Part shown: piece by piece, positions 1 through 9,620 of the stretch
Layout: the number at the start of each line of letters is the position of its first letter
Numbering within the stretch: position 1 is the first letter of the stretch
Assembly (NCBI GenBank): GCA_019635435.1
Contig: JAHBZM010000001.1
Span: 1,674,001-1,738,000 of the forward strand
DNA: 64,000 nucleotides
Source of the DNA: Ramlibacter sp.
GTDB lineage: Bacteria; Pseudomonadota; Gammaproteobacteria; Burkholderiales; Burkholderiaceae_C
Reading direction: 5' to 3'
Program-made: the position numbers and the translations under genes
Notes under the pieces: generated by a model
Told to the model about the DNA's origin: nothing
The model's database searches: none
Seen by the model: only the letters and a program-made list of their open reading frames with translations

Positions 1-908
1 GCGGGCTGCCGATGATCGAGGACATGCATTCCGAACTGGTGAACCGCGGCCCCCGTCGCATCTCGCCGTTCTTTGTCCCGGCCTCCATCATCAACATGAT
101 CTCGGGGCAGGTGTCGATCAAGTACCGCTTCAAGGGGCCGAACATCGCGGTCGTCACGGCCTGCACCACCGGGCTGCACGCCATCGGGCTGTCGGCCCGC
201 ATGATCGAGAGCGGCGACGCGGACGTGATGGTGGCGGGCGGCGCTGAATCCTGTGTTTCGCCTCTGGGCGTCGGGGGCTTTGCCGCCGCGCGCGCGCTGT
301 CGGTGCGCAATGACGACCCCAGGACCGCGTCGCGCCCCTGGGACAAGGACCGCGACGGCTTTGTCCTGGGTGAAGGCGGCGGCGTGCTGGTGCTGGAGGA
401 ATACGAGCATGCCAGGGCTCGCGGCGCGAAGATCTATGCGGAAGTCGCCGGCTTTGGCATGAGCGCCGATGCGTTCCACATGACCGCGCCCGACGTGGAC
501 GGCCCGCGCCGCTCCATGGTGGCCGCGCTGAAAAATGCCGGTGTCAATGCCGACCAGGTGGACTATCTCAATGCGCACGGTACCTCGACGCCGCTGGGCG
601 ACCTGAACGAAACCAATGCCATCAAGGCAGCGCTCGGCGACCATGCCAAGAAGACCGTGGTGAACTCCACCAAGTCCATGACCGGCCACCTGCTGGGCGG
701 CGCTGGCGGCATCGAGTCGGTGTTCACGGTGCTGGCGATCCACGAGCAGAAGAGTCCGCCAACCATCAACATCTTCAATCAGGACCCGGAGTGCGATCTG
801 GACTACTGCGCCAACACCGCGCGCGACCTGAAAATTGACGTGGCCGTCAAGAACAACTTCGGCTTTGGCGGTACCAACGGCACGCTGGTGTTCAAGCGCG
901 TCGCCTGA
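1..908 (+). CDS. fabF: 3-oxoacyl-[ACP] synthase II, 3' part (5' end outside window)
   Basis: This is the C-terminal three quarters of beta-ketoacyl-ACP synthase II, the condensing enzyme that elongates acyl-ACP with malonyl-ACP in cytoplasmic fatty acid synthesis. The reading frame is open from base 3, so the true start lies upstream; about 300 of the usual 410 or so residues are visible. The catalytic Cys is seen in VTACTTG (codon at 162-164), and both active-site His motifs are present, NAHGTSTPLGD and KSMTGHLLGGAGG. The glycine-rich C-terminus FGFGGTNGTLVF is intact. It sits just upstream of the rpoE operon, the usual order in Burkholderiales. The identification is secure; only the start is missing. 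Confidence 0.97.
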   Translation, partial: GLPMIEDMHSELVNRGPRRISPFFVPASIINMISGQVSIKYRFKGPNIAVVTACTTGLHAIGLSARMIESGDADVMVAGGAESCVSPLGVGGFAAARALSVRNDDPRTASRPWDKDRDGFVLGEGGGVLVLEEYEHARARGAKIYAEVAGFGMSADAFHMTAPDVDGPRRSMVAALKNAGVNADQVDYLNAHGTSTPLGDLNETNAIKAALGDHAKKTVVNSTKSMTGHLLGGAGGIESVFTVLAIHEQKSPPTINIFNQDPECDLDYCANTARDLKIDVAVKNNFGFGGTNGTLVFKRVA

Positions 909-930
909 ACCCCGCCCGATCTCCCACTTC

Positions 931-1401
931 ATGCACAACGCCCCATCGGTCACTTACCCGGTGGGGCGTTCGCGTTTTTCCGCCGGCCTGATGGCCATTG
1001 TCTGGTGCGCCGGCCTCGCGGCAACGGGCGCCTGGGCGCTGCAGGCGGGCGAAACGGGTTGGCGCCTGGGCCTGATGGTTGCTGTCGTGCTCCTGTCGGG
1101 CGGCTGGGCCCTGCATGCGCACCACACGGCGCCCGCGGGCCTGCTGCGCTGGGACGGGCAGGCCTGGTCGTGGCGCGGCCCCGCACCGCAAGACGAAGCG
1201 GGCCAGCCGGTGGTGGCGCTGGACCTGCAGCGCTGGTTGCTGCTGCGCTGGACCGGCGGCCGGCACAGCCGCTGGTTCTGGCTGGCGCGTGCCAGCGCGC
1301 CGGCCCAATGGCGTGCCCTGCGCCGCGCCGTGCATGCAAGGGCGCGGGTTGCGGGGTCAGCAAGCCAGGACAGCCGGGACGGCGGGGAGCTGGCGCCGTG
1401 A
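931..1401 (+). CDS. Small membrane protein, YgfX/CptA-like
   Basis: A 156-residue protein with two adjacent hydrophobic segments near the N-terminus (about residues 17-35 and 44-60). A soluble part follows, with an LRWDGQ.W motif and a basic C-terminal helix (QWRALRRAVHARA). This layout resembles the YgfX/CptA family, inner-membrane proteins that in E. coli are encoded beside sdhE. I rely on layout and motif memory, not a search. The start at 931 follows the fabF stop by 22 bases. Its stop overlaps the GTG start of rpoE in a GTGA, so the two are probably translationally coupled. The job here is unknown. A cell-envelope role would fit the neighbourhood, but that is inference. A longer in-frame reading into fabF was rejected as a shadow. 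Confidence 0.6.
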   Translation: MHNAPSVTYPVGRSRFSAGLMAIVWCAGLAATGAWALQAGETGWRLGLMVAVVLLSGGWALHAHHTAPAGLLRWDGQAWSWRGPAPQDEAGQPVVALDLQRWLLLRWTGGRHSRWFWLARASAPAQWRALRRAVHARARVAGSASQDSRDGGELAP

Positions 1402-2036
1402 CGACAACCCCGGACGACAGCGGGGCCACGACGCCCGCCGAAACCGACCTGATGCTGGTCGAGCGCACGGTGGCGGGCGATCAGCGGGCCTATGAACTGC
1501 TGGTGATCAAGTACCAGCGGCGCATCGAGCGGCTGATCGGGCGCATGGTGCGCGATGTCGACCTGGTCGAAGACATCGCCCAGGAGACCTTCATCCGGGC
1601 CTACCGGGCCCTGGCCCAGTTCCGTGGGGAAGCCCAGTTCTACACCTGGCTGTACCGGATCGCGGTCAATACCGCCAAGAAGGCGCTGGTGGACCTCAAG
1701 CGCAATCCGCTGATCTCCCACAGCGCGATGCGCGGCGGCGAGGACGACGATGAAACTTATGCGGGTGAAAACGAACTAACCACCTCCGAGACTCCCGAAA
1801 CAGTGCTGGCCGCCAAGGAAATCGCCGCCACGGTCAACGCGGCCATGGAGGCGCTGCCCGAGGAACTGAGGCAGGCGGTCACGCTGCGCGAGATCGAAGG
1901 CCTGAGCTATGAAGAGATTTCTGAAGTGATGGGTTGCCCGATTGGCACGGTCCGGTCCCGGATTTTCCGGGCGCGGGAGGCCATTTCGGCCAAGGTGAAG
2001 CCCCTGCTGGAAAACCAGTCGGGCAAGCGGTGGTGA
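1398..2036 (+). CDS. rpoE: RNA polymerase sigma factor, sigma-E (RpoE/AlgU)
   Basis: A 212-residue ECF sigma factor of the RpoE/AlgU type, which directs RNA polymerase to envelope-stress promoters. Region 2 is visible as the DLVEDIAQETFIRAYRAL stretch and FYTWLYRIAVNTAKK. Region 4 is the helix-turn-helix around LREIEGLSYEEISEVMGCP and GTVRSRIFRARE. A GTG start at 1398 is chosen because it overlaps the previous stop by four bases and gives the family length; no nearby ATG lies in frame before the conserved region. It is followed after seven bases by rseA, and then by rseB and mucD, the classic sigma-E control operon. Activity is expected to be controlled by RseA sequestration. Confidence is high. 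Confidence 0.96.
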   Translation: MTTTPDDSGATTPAETDLMLVERTVAGDQRAYELLVIKYQRRIERLIGRMVRDVDLVEDIAQETFIRAYRALAQFRGEAQFYTWLYRIAVNTAKKALVDLKRNPLISHSAMRGGEDDDETYAGENELTTSETPETVLAAKEIAATVNAAMEALPEELRQAVTLREIEGLSYEEISEVMGCPIGTVRSRIFRAREAISAKVKPLLENQSGKRW

Positions 2037-2043
2037 GGTAAAG

Positions 2044-2685
2044 ATGGACAACAGACCTGACACAGACGACATGATTTCGGCGCTGGCCGACGGACAACTG
2101 CGGGGCCAGGATTTTGCCCAGGCGGTGGCGCAGCTGTCGGTCAGCGCTCAGGCCCGGGCCACCTGGCATGCCTACCACGTGATTGGCGATGTGCTGCGCT
2201 CGCCTGAACTGGCGCCCGTGTCGTCGCCCGCCGCCTTCATGAGCCGCCTGCAGGCCAGCCTGCAAAACGAAACCGTGTCGCCCGCCAATGTGGTTGCTAT
2301 CGAAAGCATAGCTGCCAGTGGCCGCCCGGCAAGGACTACCAGTCAATTTGGCACTGAAGCGCAGGCTGCCAATGCGTCCACGTTCCGCTGGAAGCTGCTG
2401 GCCGGTGTGGCGTCGCTGGCCGCGGTCGCGGCCGTGACCTGGGGCGTGGCCGGCGGCGGCGTGGGCCAGGCCGGGGCGGGGGCCCAACTGGCGCAGGCGC
2501 CAGCAGCCCAGCCGTCCGCGGCCCAGCCACCGATGGTGCTGGCAGGCAATGAGCGCCAGGCCATGATCCGCGACCCGCGCCTGGACGAATTGCTTGCGGC
2601 GCACCGCCAGGCTGGTGGCGCTTCGGCGCTTCAGATGCCGGCCGGCTTCCTGCGCAACGCCACCTTTGAAGGGCCCGGCCGCTGA
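2044..2685 (+). CDS. rseA: Sigma-E anti-sigma factor RseA (MucA)
   Basis: A 213-residue single-span inner-membrane anti-sigma factor. The N-terminal domain (about residues 8-70, starting ISALADGQL and containing TWHAYHVIGDVLR) matches the sigma-binding domain of the RseA/MucA family. One transmembrane helix lies at about residues 118-137, followed by an Ala/Gln/Pro-rich periplasmic part that in this family binds RseB. Regulated cleavage of RseA releases sigma-E. Residues 84-105, in the linker between the sigma-binding domain and the membrane helix, are encoded by a copy of the dispersed repeat listed separately. That segment is therefore unlikely to be conserved in relatives. The gene has a GAGG-type ribosome site and lies seven bases after rpoE. 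Confidence 0.93.
   Translation: MDNRPDTDDMISALADGQLRGQDFAQAVAQLSVSAQARATWHAYHVIGDVLRSPELAPVSSPAAFMSRLQASLQNETVSPANVVAIESIAASGRPARTTSQFGTEAQAANASTFRWKLLAGVASLAAVAAVTWGVAGGGVGQAGAGAQLAQAPAAQPSAAQPPMVLAGNERQAMIRDPRLDELLAAHRQAGGASALQMPAGFLRNATFEGPGR
2294..2358 (+). repeat. Dispersed hairpin repeat, in-frame copy inside rseA
   Basis: This stretch lines up with the intergenic copy at 59723-59785. It starts with a GCTAT...ATAGC hairpin, then AGTGGCCGCCC, a degenerate GGACTACCAG in place of GGACTCCAGG, and an ending TTTGGCACTGAA in place of TTTGGCCTGAA. It is read through in frame as a linker of rseA. Confidence 0.75.
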
Positions 2686-2700
2686 AGCGGCCCCGCGAAC

Positions 2701-3744
2701 ATGCGCGCCACGTCATTGTCCCGACCCCTGCTGCTGTGGGCCGCCTTCGGGCTGGCCGGTGCGGCCCTGGCCCAGAACCCGGCTCCAGCCGTGGCGGGGG
2801 CCGCAGCGGCGTCCGATGCGCGCAGCGTCGGGGACTGGCTGATGCGGATGCATGACGCCTCGCGCCAGCGGACCTATGTGGGTACTTTTGTCGTCTCGTC
2901 GGGTTCGGGCAGCCTGTCCAGTTCACGCATCTGGCATGCCTGCGACGGCACCCAGCAGATGGAGCGTGTGGAATCACTGACGGGAACGCCGCGCTCCACC
3001 TTCCGTCGCAACGACCACGTGGTGACCTTCCTGCCCGAGTCGCGGCTGGCGCGCACCGAGAAGCGCGAGTCGCTGGGCATGTTCCCGGGCCTGCTCAAGG
3101 CGAGCGAGACCTCGATTCCCGAGTTCTATTCGGCCCAGGTGATTGGCGCCGAGCGGGTGGCCGGGTTCGATGCCGACATCGTCCAGCTCGCGCCCCGGGA
3201 CAACCTGCGCTTTGGCTACCGGATCTGGAGCGAGAAGAAGACCGGCCTGGTGGTCAAGCTGCAGACGCTGGATGGCGAGGGGCAGGTGCTGGAACAGGCG
3301 GCCTTCTCGGAGTTGCAGCTGGACGCGCCCGTCAAGATGGACAAGCTGGCCCAGCTGATGGCGAGCACCGAGGGCTACACCGTGCAGAAGGTGGACCCGG
3401 TCAAGACCTCGGCCGAGGCCGAAGGCTGGGTGCTCAGGAACCCGGTGGCGGGCTTTCGGCCGGTGACCTGCTACAAACGCCCCATGGCCCCCCAAGGCCC
3501 GGGGGATGGAACCGTTCAGTGGATCTTCTCCGATGGCCTGGCCTCGGTCTCGCTCTTTGTCGAGGCCTATGACCGCCGCCGCCACCCGAAGGAAGTGATG
3601 CTGTCGATGGGGGCGACCCAGACCCTCACGCGCCGGCTGGGCGACAAGGGTGAAAAGGGTGGCGACTGGTGGCTCACCGCCGTGGGCGAAGTGCCGCCAC
3701 AGACGCTGAAGGCTTTTGCCCAGAGTCTTGAGCGGCGCAAGTAG
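2701..3744 (+). CDS. rseB: Sigma-E regulatory protein RseB (MucB)
   Basis: A 347-residue periplasmic protein of the MucB/RseB family. It has a cleavable-looking signal peptide (hydrophobic stretch at about residues 9-22, ending near ALAQ). The body carries family features: the DWLMRMHDASRQRTYVGTF start of the first lipoprotein-localisation-like domain, and a C-terminal domain with WIFSDGLASVSLFVE and a conserved GDWWLTAVGEVP. RseB binds the periplasmic part of RseA and blocks its cleavage until off-pathway envelope components displace it. It lies 15 bases after rseA and 53 before mucD, consistent with one operon. Length and domain order are normal. Confidence 0.94.
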   Translation: MRATSLSRPLLLWAAFGLAGAALAQNPAPAVAGAAAASDARSVGDWLMRMHDASRQRTYVGTFVVSSGSGSLSSSRIWHACDGTQQMERVESLTGTPRSTFRRNDHVVTFLPESRLARTEKRESLGMFPGLLKASETSIPEFYSAQVIGAERVAGFDADIVQLAPRDNLRFGYRIWSEKKTGLVVKLQTLDGEGQVLEQAAFSELQLDAPVKMDKLAQLMASTEGYTVQKVDPVKTSAEAEGWVLRNPVAGFRPVTCYKRPMAPQGPGDGTVQWIFSDGLASVSLFVEAYDRRRHPKEVMLSMGATQTLTRRLGDKGEKGGDWWLTAVGEVPPQTLKAFAQSLERRK

Positions 3745-3797
3745 AACCTCATATAACGGGCGGGGTTCTCCCCTCTGGAATTCGTGAAAGGCCGAAG

Positions 3798-5267
3798 ATG
3801 ACTCAAACCCACTGGAAGAAGCTGCGCGCCTGCCTGATGGCAGGCACGCTGGTGCTGGCGGCTGTGCTGGCGCTGGCACCCGCGCAACCTGCTGCGGCGC
3901 AAGTGCGTGCGCTCCCTGATTTCACCGACCTCGTGGATCAGGTGGGCCCCTCGGTCGTCAACATCCGGACCCTGGAAAAGGCCCATGGCAGCACGGGCCT
4001 GCCCGGCAACAACATGGACGAGGAAATGCAGGAGTTCTTCCGGCGTTTCTTTGGCCAGCCGCTGCCGGGCGTGCCCCGCTCGGCACCGCGACCCAGCCAG
4101 CCGCAGGACGAGGAGCCCCAGCCGCGCGGCGTGGGCTCCGGTTTCATCCTCACCCCGGACGGCTACGTCATGACCAATGCCCATGTGGTGGATGGCGCCG
4201 ACGAAGTCCTGGTCACCCTGACCGACAAGCGCGAATTCAAGGCGAAGCTCATCGGGGCCGACAAGCGCACCGATGTGGCGGTGGTCAAGATCGACGCCAC
4301 GGGCCTGCCTGCGGTCAAGGTGGGTGATGTCAGCCGGCTTCGGGTGGGTGAATGGGTCATGGCGATCGGCTCGCCGTTCGGGCTGGAGAACACCGTCACC
4401 GCGGGCATCGTGAGCGCCAAGCAGCGCGACACCGGTGACTACCTGCCCTTCATCCAGACCGACGTGGCGATCAACCCCGGAAATTCCGGCGGCCCCCTGA
4501 TCAACATGCGCGGCGAGGTGGTGGGCATCAACAGCCAGATCTATTCACGCTCGGGCGGCTTCATGGGGATTTCGTTCGCCATTCCGATGGACGAGGCGAT
4601 TCGCGTGAGCGACCAGTTGCGGGCCACGGGCCGCGTGTCGCGCGGGCGCATTGGCGTGCAGATCGACCAGGTCACCAAGGACGTGGCCGAGTCCATCGGC
4701 CTTGGCAAGCCCGTGGGCGCGCTGGTGCGCAGCGTTGAAAGCGGCGCGCCGGCTGACAAGGCCGGCGTGGAGGCGGGCGACATCATCACCCGGTTTGACG
4801 GCAAGACCATCGAGAAGGCCTCGGACCTGCCGCGCCTGGTCGGCAACACCAAGCCTGGGAGCAAGAGCACGCTGACCGTGTTCCGCCGTGGCGGTTCGAA
4901 AGACCTGAGCGTGACCATTGGCGAATTCGAAGCCGAAAAGCCGGTCAAAAAAGCAGTCGAAAAAGAGGTCAAGCCCAAGGCGTCGGCCGCTGGCCAGTCG
5001 GTCGGCTTGACCGTGAGCGACCTGACCGACGCGCAGAAGAAGGAAGCGCGCCTGAAGGGCGGCGTGAAAGTCGATGCGGCGGTTGACGCTGCGGCCCGCG
5101 CCGGCATCCGCGAGGGCGACGTGATCGTGGCCATTGGCAATGTGGAGATCGGCAACGTCAAGGAATTCGAGGCCGCGCTGCTCAAGGCCGACCGCAGCAA
5201 GCCTTTGCCGGTGCTGCTGCGGCGTGGTGAGCTGGCCACCTTCCTGCTGATCCGTCCGCAGCGCTGA
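3798..5267 (+). CDS. mucD: Periplasmic serine protease/chaperone, Do family (DegP/MucD)
   Basis: A 489-residue DegP/HtrA-type protease with an N-terminal signal peptide (cleavage likely after the PAAA region near residue 35). The trypsin-like catalytic triad is visible: His129 in TNAHVVDG, Asp159 in KRTDVAVV and Ser230 in NPGNSGGPL. Two PDZ domains follow, at about residues 290-375 and 395-485. The protein degrades or refolds misfolded envelope proteins and is a known member of the sigma-E regulon in related organisms. It is the last gene of the rpoE-rseA-rseB-mucD set and is followed directly by an intrinsic terminator. Between the PDZ domains is a Lys/Glu-rich linker (about residues 375-400). 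Nothing is missing. Confidence 0.95.
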   Translation: MTQTHWKKLRACLMAGTLVLAAVLALAPAQPAAAQVRALPDFTDLVDQVGPSVVNIRTLEKAHGSTGLPGNNMDEEMQEFFRRFFGQPLPGVPRSAPRPSQPQDEEPQPRGVGSGFILTPDGYVMTNAHVVDGADEVLVTLTDKREFKAKLIGADKRTDVAVVKIDATGLPAVKVGDVSRLRVGEWVMAIGSPFGLENTVTAGIVSAKQRDTGDYLPFIQTDVAINPGNSGGPLINMRGEVVGINSQIYSRSGGFMGISFAIPMDEAIRVSDQLRATGRVSRGRIGVQIDQVTKDVAESIGLGKPVGALVRSVESGAPADKAGVEAGDIITRFDGKTIEKASDLPRLVGNTKPGSKSTLTVFRRGGSKDLSVTIGEFEAEKPVKKAVEKEVKPKASAAGQSVGLTVSDLTDAQKKEARLKGGVKVDAAVDAAARAGIREGDVIVAIGNVEIGNVKEFEAALLKADRSKPLPVLLRRGELATFLLIRPQR

Positions 5268-5286
5268 GCCCGTCGTACCTGTCAAG

Positions 5287-5322
5287 AAGCCCCTGCCCGG
5301 GCTCGGGTTTGGGGCTTTTTTT
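5287..5322 (+). terminator. Intrinsic terminator after mucD
   Basis: An inverted repeat AAGCCCC ... GGGGCTT (5287-5293 with 5311-5317) runs into a tract of seven T. It begins 20 bases after the mucD stop on the same strand and should end the sigma-E operon transcript. Confidence 0.85.
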
Positions 5323-5667
5323 CGGTCCGGGAGTCGCGAAAAGGCGGCACTGATTTTATTTTTTTGAGGCTCGGCGGACCTTAAAAATGTATGCGTTCAC
5401 TAACTTTAAAAATGGCTAACGACAATATTGGATAGAATTGCGGCTCCCGTTCACCGATTACGGGCATATCAAAAAGCCCTCAATCCACGATGCGGGATGA
5501 ACAGAGGCCGTGCACCGGCGATCCACAGATCACCCACAAGTTGTTCAGAGTTTTGCCGTCGATTAATGTTAATAAGCTGTGTATAAAATTCTTGTTGCTG
5601 CGCTGCAACGACGTGGTTTTGCGAATTTCGAGTCTGTACGTTCGGGGCTTTTTGCCTACAATGAAGC
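5323..5667. other. Non-coding, relatively AT-rich gap between mucD and lepA
   Basis: No open frame here looks like a gene; the short frames have no family features and no good ribosome sites. The stretch is clearly richer in A and T than its surroundings, including a GATTAATGTTAATAAG run at about 5561-5576. It holds several short inverted repeats (for example CCCGT...ACGGG near 5448-5464 and GTTGC...GCAAC near 5594-5609) and the DnaA-box-like group listed separately. It presumably contains the promoter for what follows. Confidence 0.6.
5519..5586. promoter_or_regulatory. Cluster of DnaA-box-like 9-mers
   Basis: Against the consensus TTATCCACA, I see CGATCCACA (5519-5527, 7 of 9), TCACCCACA (5530-5538, 7 of 9) and, on the minus strand, TTATACACA (5578-5586, 8 of 9). 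An AT-rich run lies between the second and third. This may be a DnaA-binding regulatory or titration site, or chance. There is no dnaA or dnaN gene nearby, so an origin is not claimed. Confidence 0.35.
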
Positions 5668-5738
5668 TCCAACTATCGCAGTTGCCATAGATTGTTGGTT
5701 TAGGGCGCGTCACTACTCGACGCGCCCTTTTTTCTTTT
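5668..5738 (+). ncRNA. Candidate short transcript (sRNA or lepA leader) ending in an intrinsic terminator
   Basis: A plausible -10 box TACAAT (5657-5662), preceded by TTTTTGCC, would start a transcript near 5668. A perfect terminator ends it at 5738, giving an RNA of about 70 nt. The previous operon already has its own terminator at 5287-5322, so this second one must end some other transcript: either an independent small RNA or an attenuated lepA leader. I could not find a convincing -35 box. No known RNA family is recognised. Confidence 0.35.
5703..5738 (+). terminator. Strong intrinsic terminator just upstream of lepA
   Basis: A perfect nine-pair stem, GGGCGCGTC with GACGCGCCC (5703-5711 and 5719-5727), has a seven-base loop and is followed by six T, a C and four more T. 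It is oriented on the plus strand only, since the other side lacks a T tract. It lies 40 bases before the lepA start, so lepA needs either a promoter after it or read-through. Confidence 0.88.
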
Positions 5739-5777
5739 CCGCGCCGTTTTAATTCAATCACTTAAGCGTTCTCGTTG

Positions 5778-7585
<1,808 letters not shown>

Positions 7586-7589
<4 letters not shown>

Positions 7590-8554
7590 TGCAGTTTCTG
7601 ACTGCCGCGATCCTCGCGGCGTTTGCCGGCTATGCCGGCGCCTGGTACCTGGGCGCGGTGGAGGGCAACTTTGCGTTGCTGCTGTTCCTGGCCACCGTGG
7701 TCACCGGGCTGTACTGGCTGGCCGAACGCGTGTACTTCCTGCCGCGGCGCCGCGCAGCCGCCGAGCAGCTGCAGGCGCAGGTGGCCCAGCGCCGCGCCGA
7801 ACTGGCCGCCCAGGGCATCACCCAGGTCGATGACGATGTGAGCGAGGCCCGCGATCGACTGCTGATGCAGCCCTGGTGGCTGGACTGGACGGCGGGGCTG
7901 TTCCCCGTGATCCTGGTGGTGTTCCTGTTGCGCTCCTTCCTGTTCGAGCCGTTCAAGATTCCCTCGGGTTCGATGATCCCGACGCTGCGCGTGGGTGACC
8001 TGATCCTGGTCAACAAATTCACCTATGGCGTCCGCTTGCCGGTGATCAACACCAAGATCACCGAGGGCACTCCTCCCCAGCGCGGCGACGTGATGGTGTT
8101 TCGCTACCCGCCCAAGCCCAGCCTGGACTACATCAAGCGCGTGGTGGGCCTGCCGGGGGACGAGGTGGCCTACCTGAACAAGCGCCTGACGATCAACGGC
8201 CAGCCCGTGAGCAAGACCGCGCTGCCCGATTTCTTCGATGGCGACGTGATGCGGTACTTCAAGCATTACGAGGAAGTTCTGGGCGGCCACAGGCACCGGC
8301 TGCTCAATGACGAGGACCGCCCGGCCTTCGTGTCCGGCACCGATGACTTTCCCTTCAAGCAGAATTGCCGTTACAGTGTCGAGGGCGTCGTCTGCAAGGT
8401 CCCCGAGGGGCACTACTTCATGATGGGTGACAACCGCGATAATTCGCTGGATTCGCGCTACTGGGGCTTCGTGCCCGACCGGAACATCGTGGGCAAGGCG
8501 TTCTTTGTCTGGATGAATTTCGGCGACCTGAAGCGAATTGGCTCTTTCGAATAG
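7586..8554 (+). CDS. lepB: Signal peptidase I
   Basis: A 322-residue inner-membrane leader peptidase that removes signal peptides from exported proteins. Two transmembrane segments lie in the N-terminal region (about residues 23-50 and 100-120), with a charged cytoplasmic loop between. The catalytic Ser129 is in PSGSMIPTL and the general base Lys184 is in DYIKRVVGLPGD. The conserved GDNRDNSLDSRYWG box follows near the C-terminus. The start overlaps the lepA stop by four bases. A second ATG follows at once and cannot be excluded. Confidence 0.96.
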
Positions 8555-8581
8555 AAACTTTCTTGCTGCAAAGGTTGGTGT

Positions 8582-8935
8582 ATGAATTTTCAGCTCAAAT
8601 CCAAACAACAGGGTGTTTCCTTCATCGGACTGATCTTTGTCGCGGGCGTGCTTGCCTGCGCCGGCGTCATCGGCGCCCAGGTGTTTCCCACGGCGGTGGA
8701 GTACCAGGCCATCCTCAAGGCGGCCGACAAGGCCAAGGCGGGCAGCACCCCGCTGGACGTGCGGACCATTTTCGACAAGGCAGCGCAGATCGACGACATC
8801 AAGGCGATCACCGGCAAGGACCTCGAAATCACCAAGGAAGGTGACAAGGTGGTGGTGTCCTTTGCCTACACCAAGGAAATCCACCTCGCAGGTCCCGCGT
8901 ACCTGCTCCTCAAATACGCCGGCAAATCCAAATAG
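8582..8935 (+). CDS. DUF4845 family protein with prepilin-like N-terminus
   Basis: A 117-residue protein with one N-terminal hydrophobic helix (about residues 15-35) and a small exported domain. It matches the DUF4845 family, found between lepB and rnc in many beta- and gammaproteobacteria; its function is not known. The N-terminus, KQQGVSFIGLIFVAGVL, looks like a class III (type IV prepilin-like) signal: a Gly, then a hydrophobic helix with Ser/Phe. However, the Glu at +5 of true pilins is replaced by Gly. It could instead be a plain signal anchor. It lies 27 bases after lepB and one base before the rnc start. Confidence 0.85.
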   Translation: MNFQLKSKQQGVSFIGLIFVAGVLACAGVIGAQVFPTAVEYQAILKAADKAKAGSTPLDVRTIFDKAAQIDDIKAITGKDLEITKEGDKVVVSFAYTKEIHLAGPAYLLLKYAGKSK

Positions 8936-8936
8936 C

Positions 8937-9620
8937 GTGGATGGCGGCCTGTCAGCACTGCAAGGGCGCTTGCAGCACAAGTTCACCGATCCGCTGTTGC
9001 TGCAGCGCGCGCTGACTCACCGCAGCTTTTCCTCCGACCACAACGAGCGCCTCGAATTCCTGGGCGACGCCGTGCTCAACCTCGCGGTGGCGGCCTTGCT
9101 GTACGACCGGCTGCGGGCGCTGCCCGAAGGCGATCTGTCGCGGGTGCGGGCCAATCTCGTCAAGCAGGAAACCCTGCATCAGCTGGCCCTGGGGCTGGAC
9201 CTGCCGGCGGTGATCCGCCTGGGCGAGGGCGAGATGCGCTCGGGCGGCCACAAGCGCCCGTCGATCCTCGCCGATGCGCTGGAGGCCCTGATTGGCGCGG
9301 TCCATCTGGATGCCGGCTATGGCGCCGCGGAAGCGCTGGTGCACCGCCTCTTCCAGGCGGTGGAAATCAACCCGCAGATGCCCGCCGCGGCCAAGGATCC
9401 CAAGACCGAGTTGCAGGAATGGCTGCAAGGCCGCAAGATGAAGCTGCCGGTGTACCGCGTGGCCGCAACGCTGGGGGCCGCGCACAAGCAGACCTTCGAC
9501 GTGGAATGCGAAATAACCGAACTGGGCGCGACCGAACGCGGCATCGGTGGCTCGCGACGCTCCGGCGAGCAGGCCGCCGCCGCGGCGATGCTGCTGGCCC
9601 TGAAAGCGAAAATGAAGTGA
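8937..9620 (+). CDS. rnc: Ribonuclease III
   Basis: A 227-residue double-strand-specific endoribonuclease that processes rRNA precursors and structured mRNAs. The catalytic signature HNERLEFLGDAVLNL is at about residues 35-49. The second acidic cluster is in the DALEALIGAVHLDAG stretch, and a double-stranded-RNA-binding domain starting at DPKTELQEWLQ makes up the last 70 residues. The GTG start at 8937 is two bases after the DUF4845 stop and gives the normal family length; longer readings overlap the previous gene. Its stop shares one base with the era start. Confidence 0.95.
   Translation: MDGGLSALQGRLQHKFTDPLLLQRALTHRSFSSDHNERLEFLGDAVLNLAVAALLYDRLRALPEGDLSRVRANLVKQETLHQLALGLDLPAVIRLGEGEMRSGGHKRPSILADALEALIGAVHLDAGYGAAEALVHRLFQAVEINPQMPAAAKDPKTELQEWLQGRKMKLPVYRVAATLGAAHKQTFDVECEITELGATERGIGGSRRSGEQAAAAAMLLALKAKMK

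Noticed and set aside
5519..5586. Chromosomal replication origin
   Set aside because: There are DnaA-box-like sites and AT-rich sequence but no dnaA, dnaN, parAB or gyrB neighbourhood, and only three imperfect boxes. It is kept only as a possible DnaA site.
5640..5740. A tRNA gene in the stretch before lepA
   Set aside because: No cloverleaf, T-loop GTTCGA motif or CCA end can be drawn; the only strong structure is the terminator hairpin.
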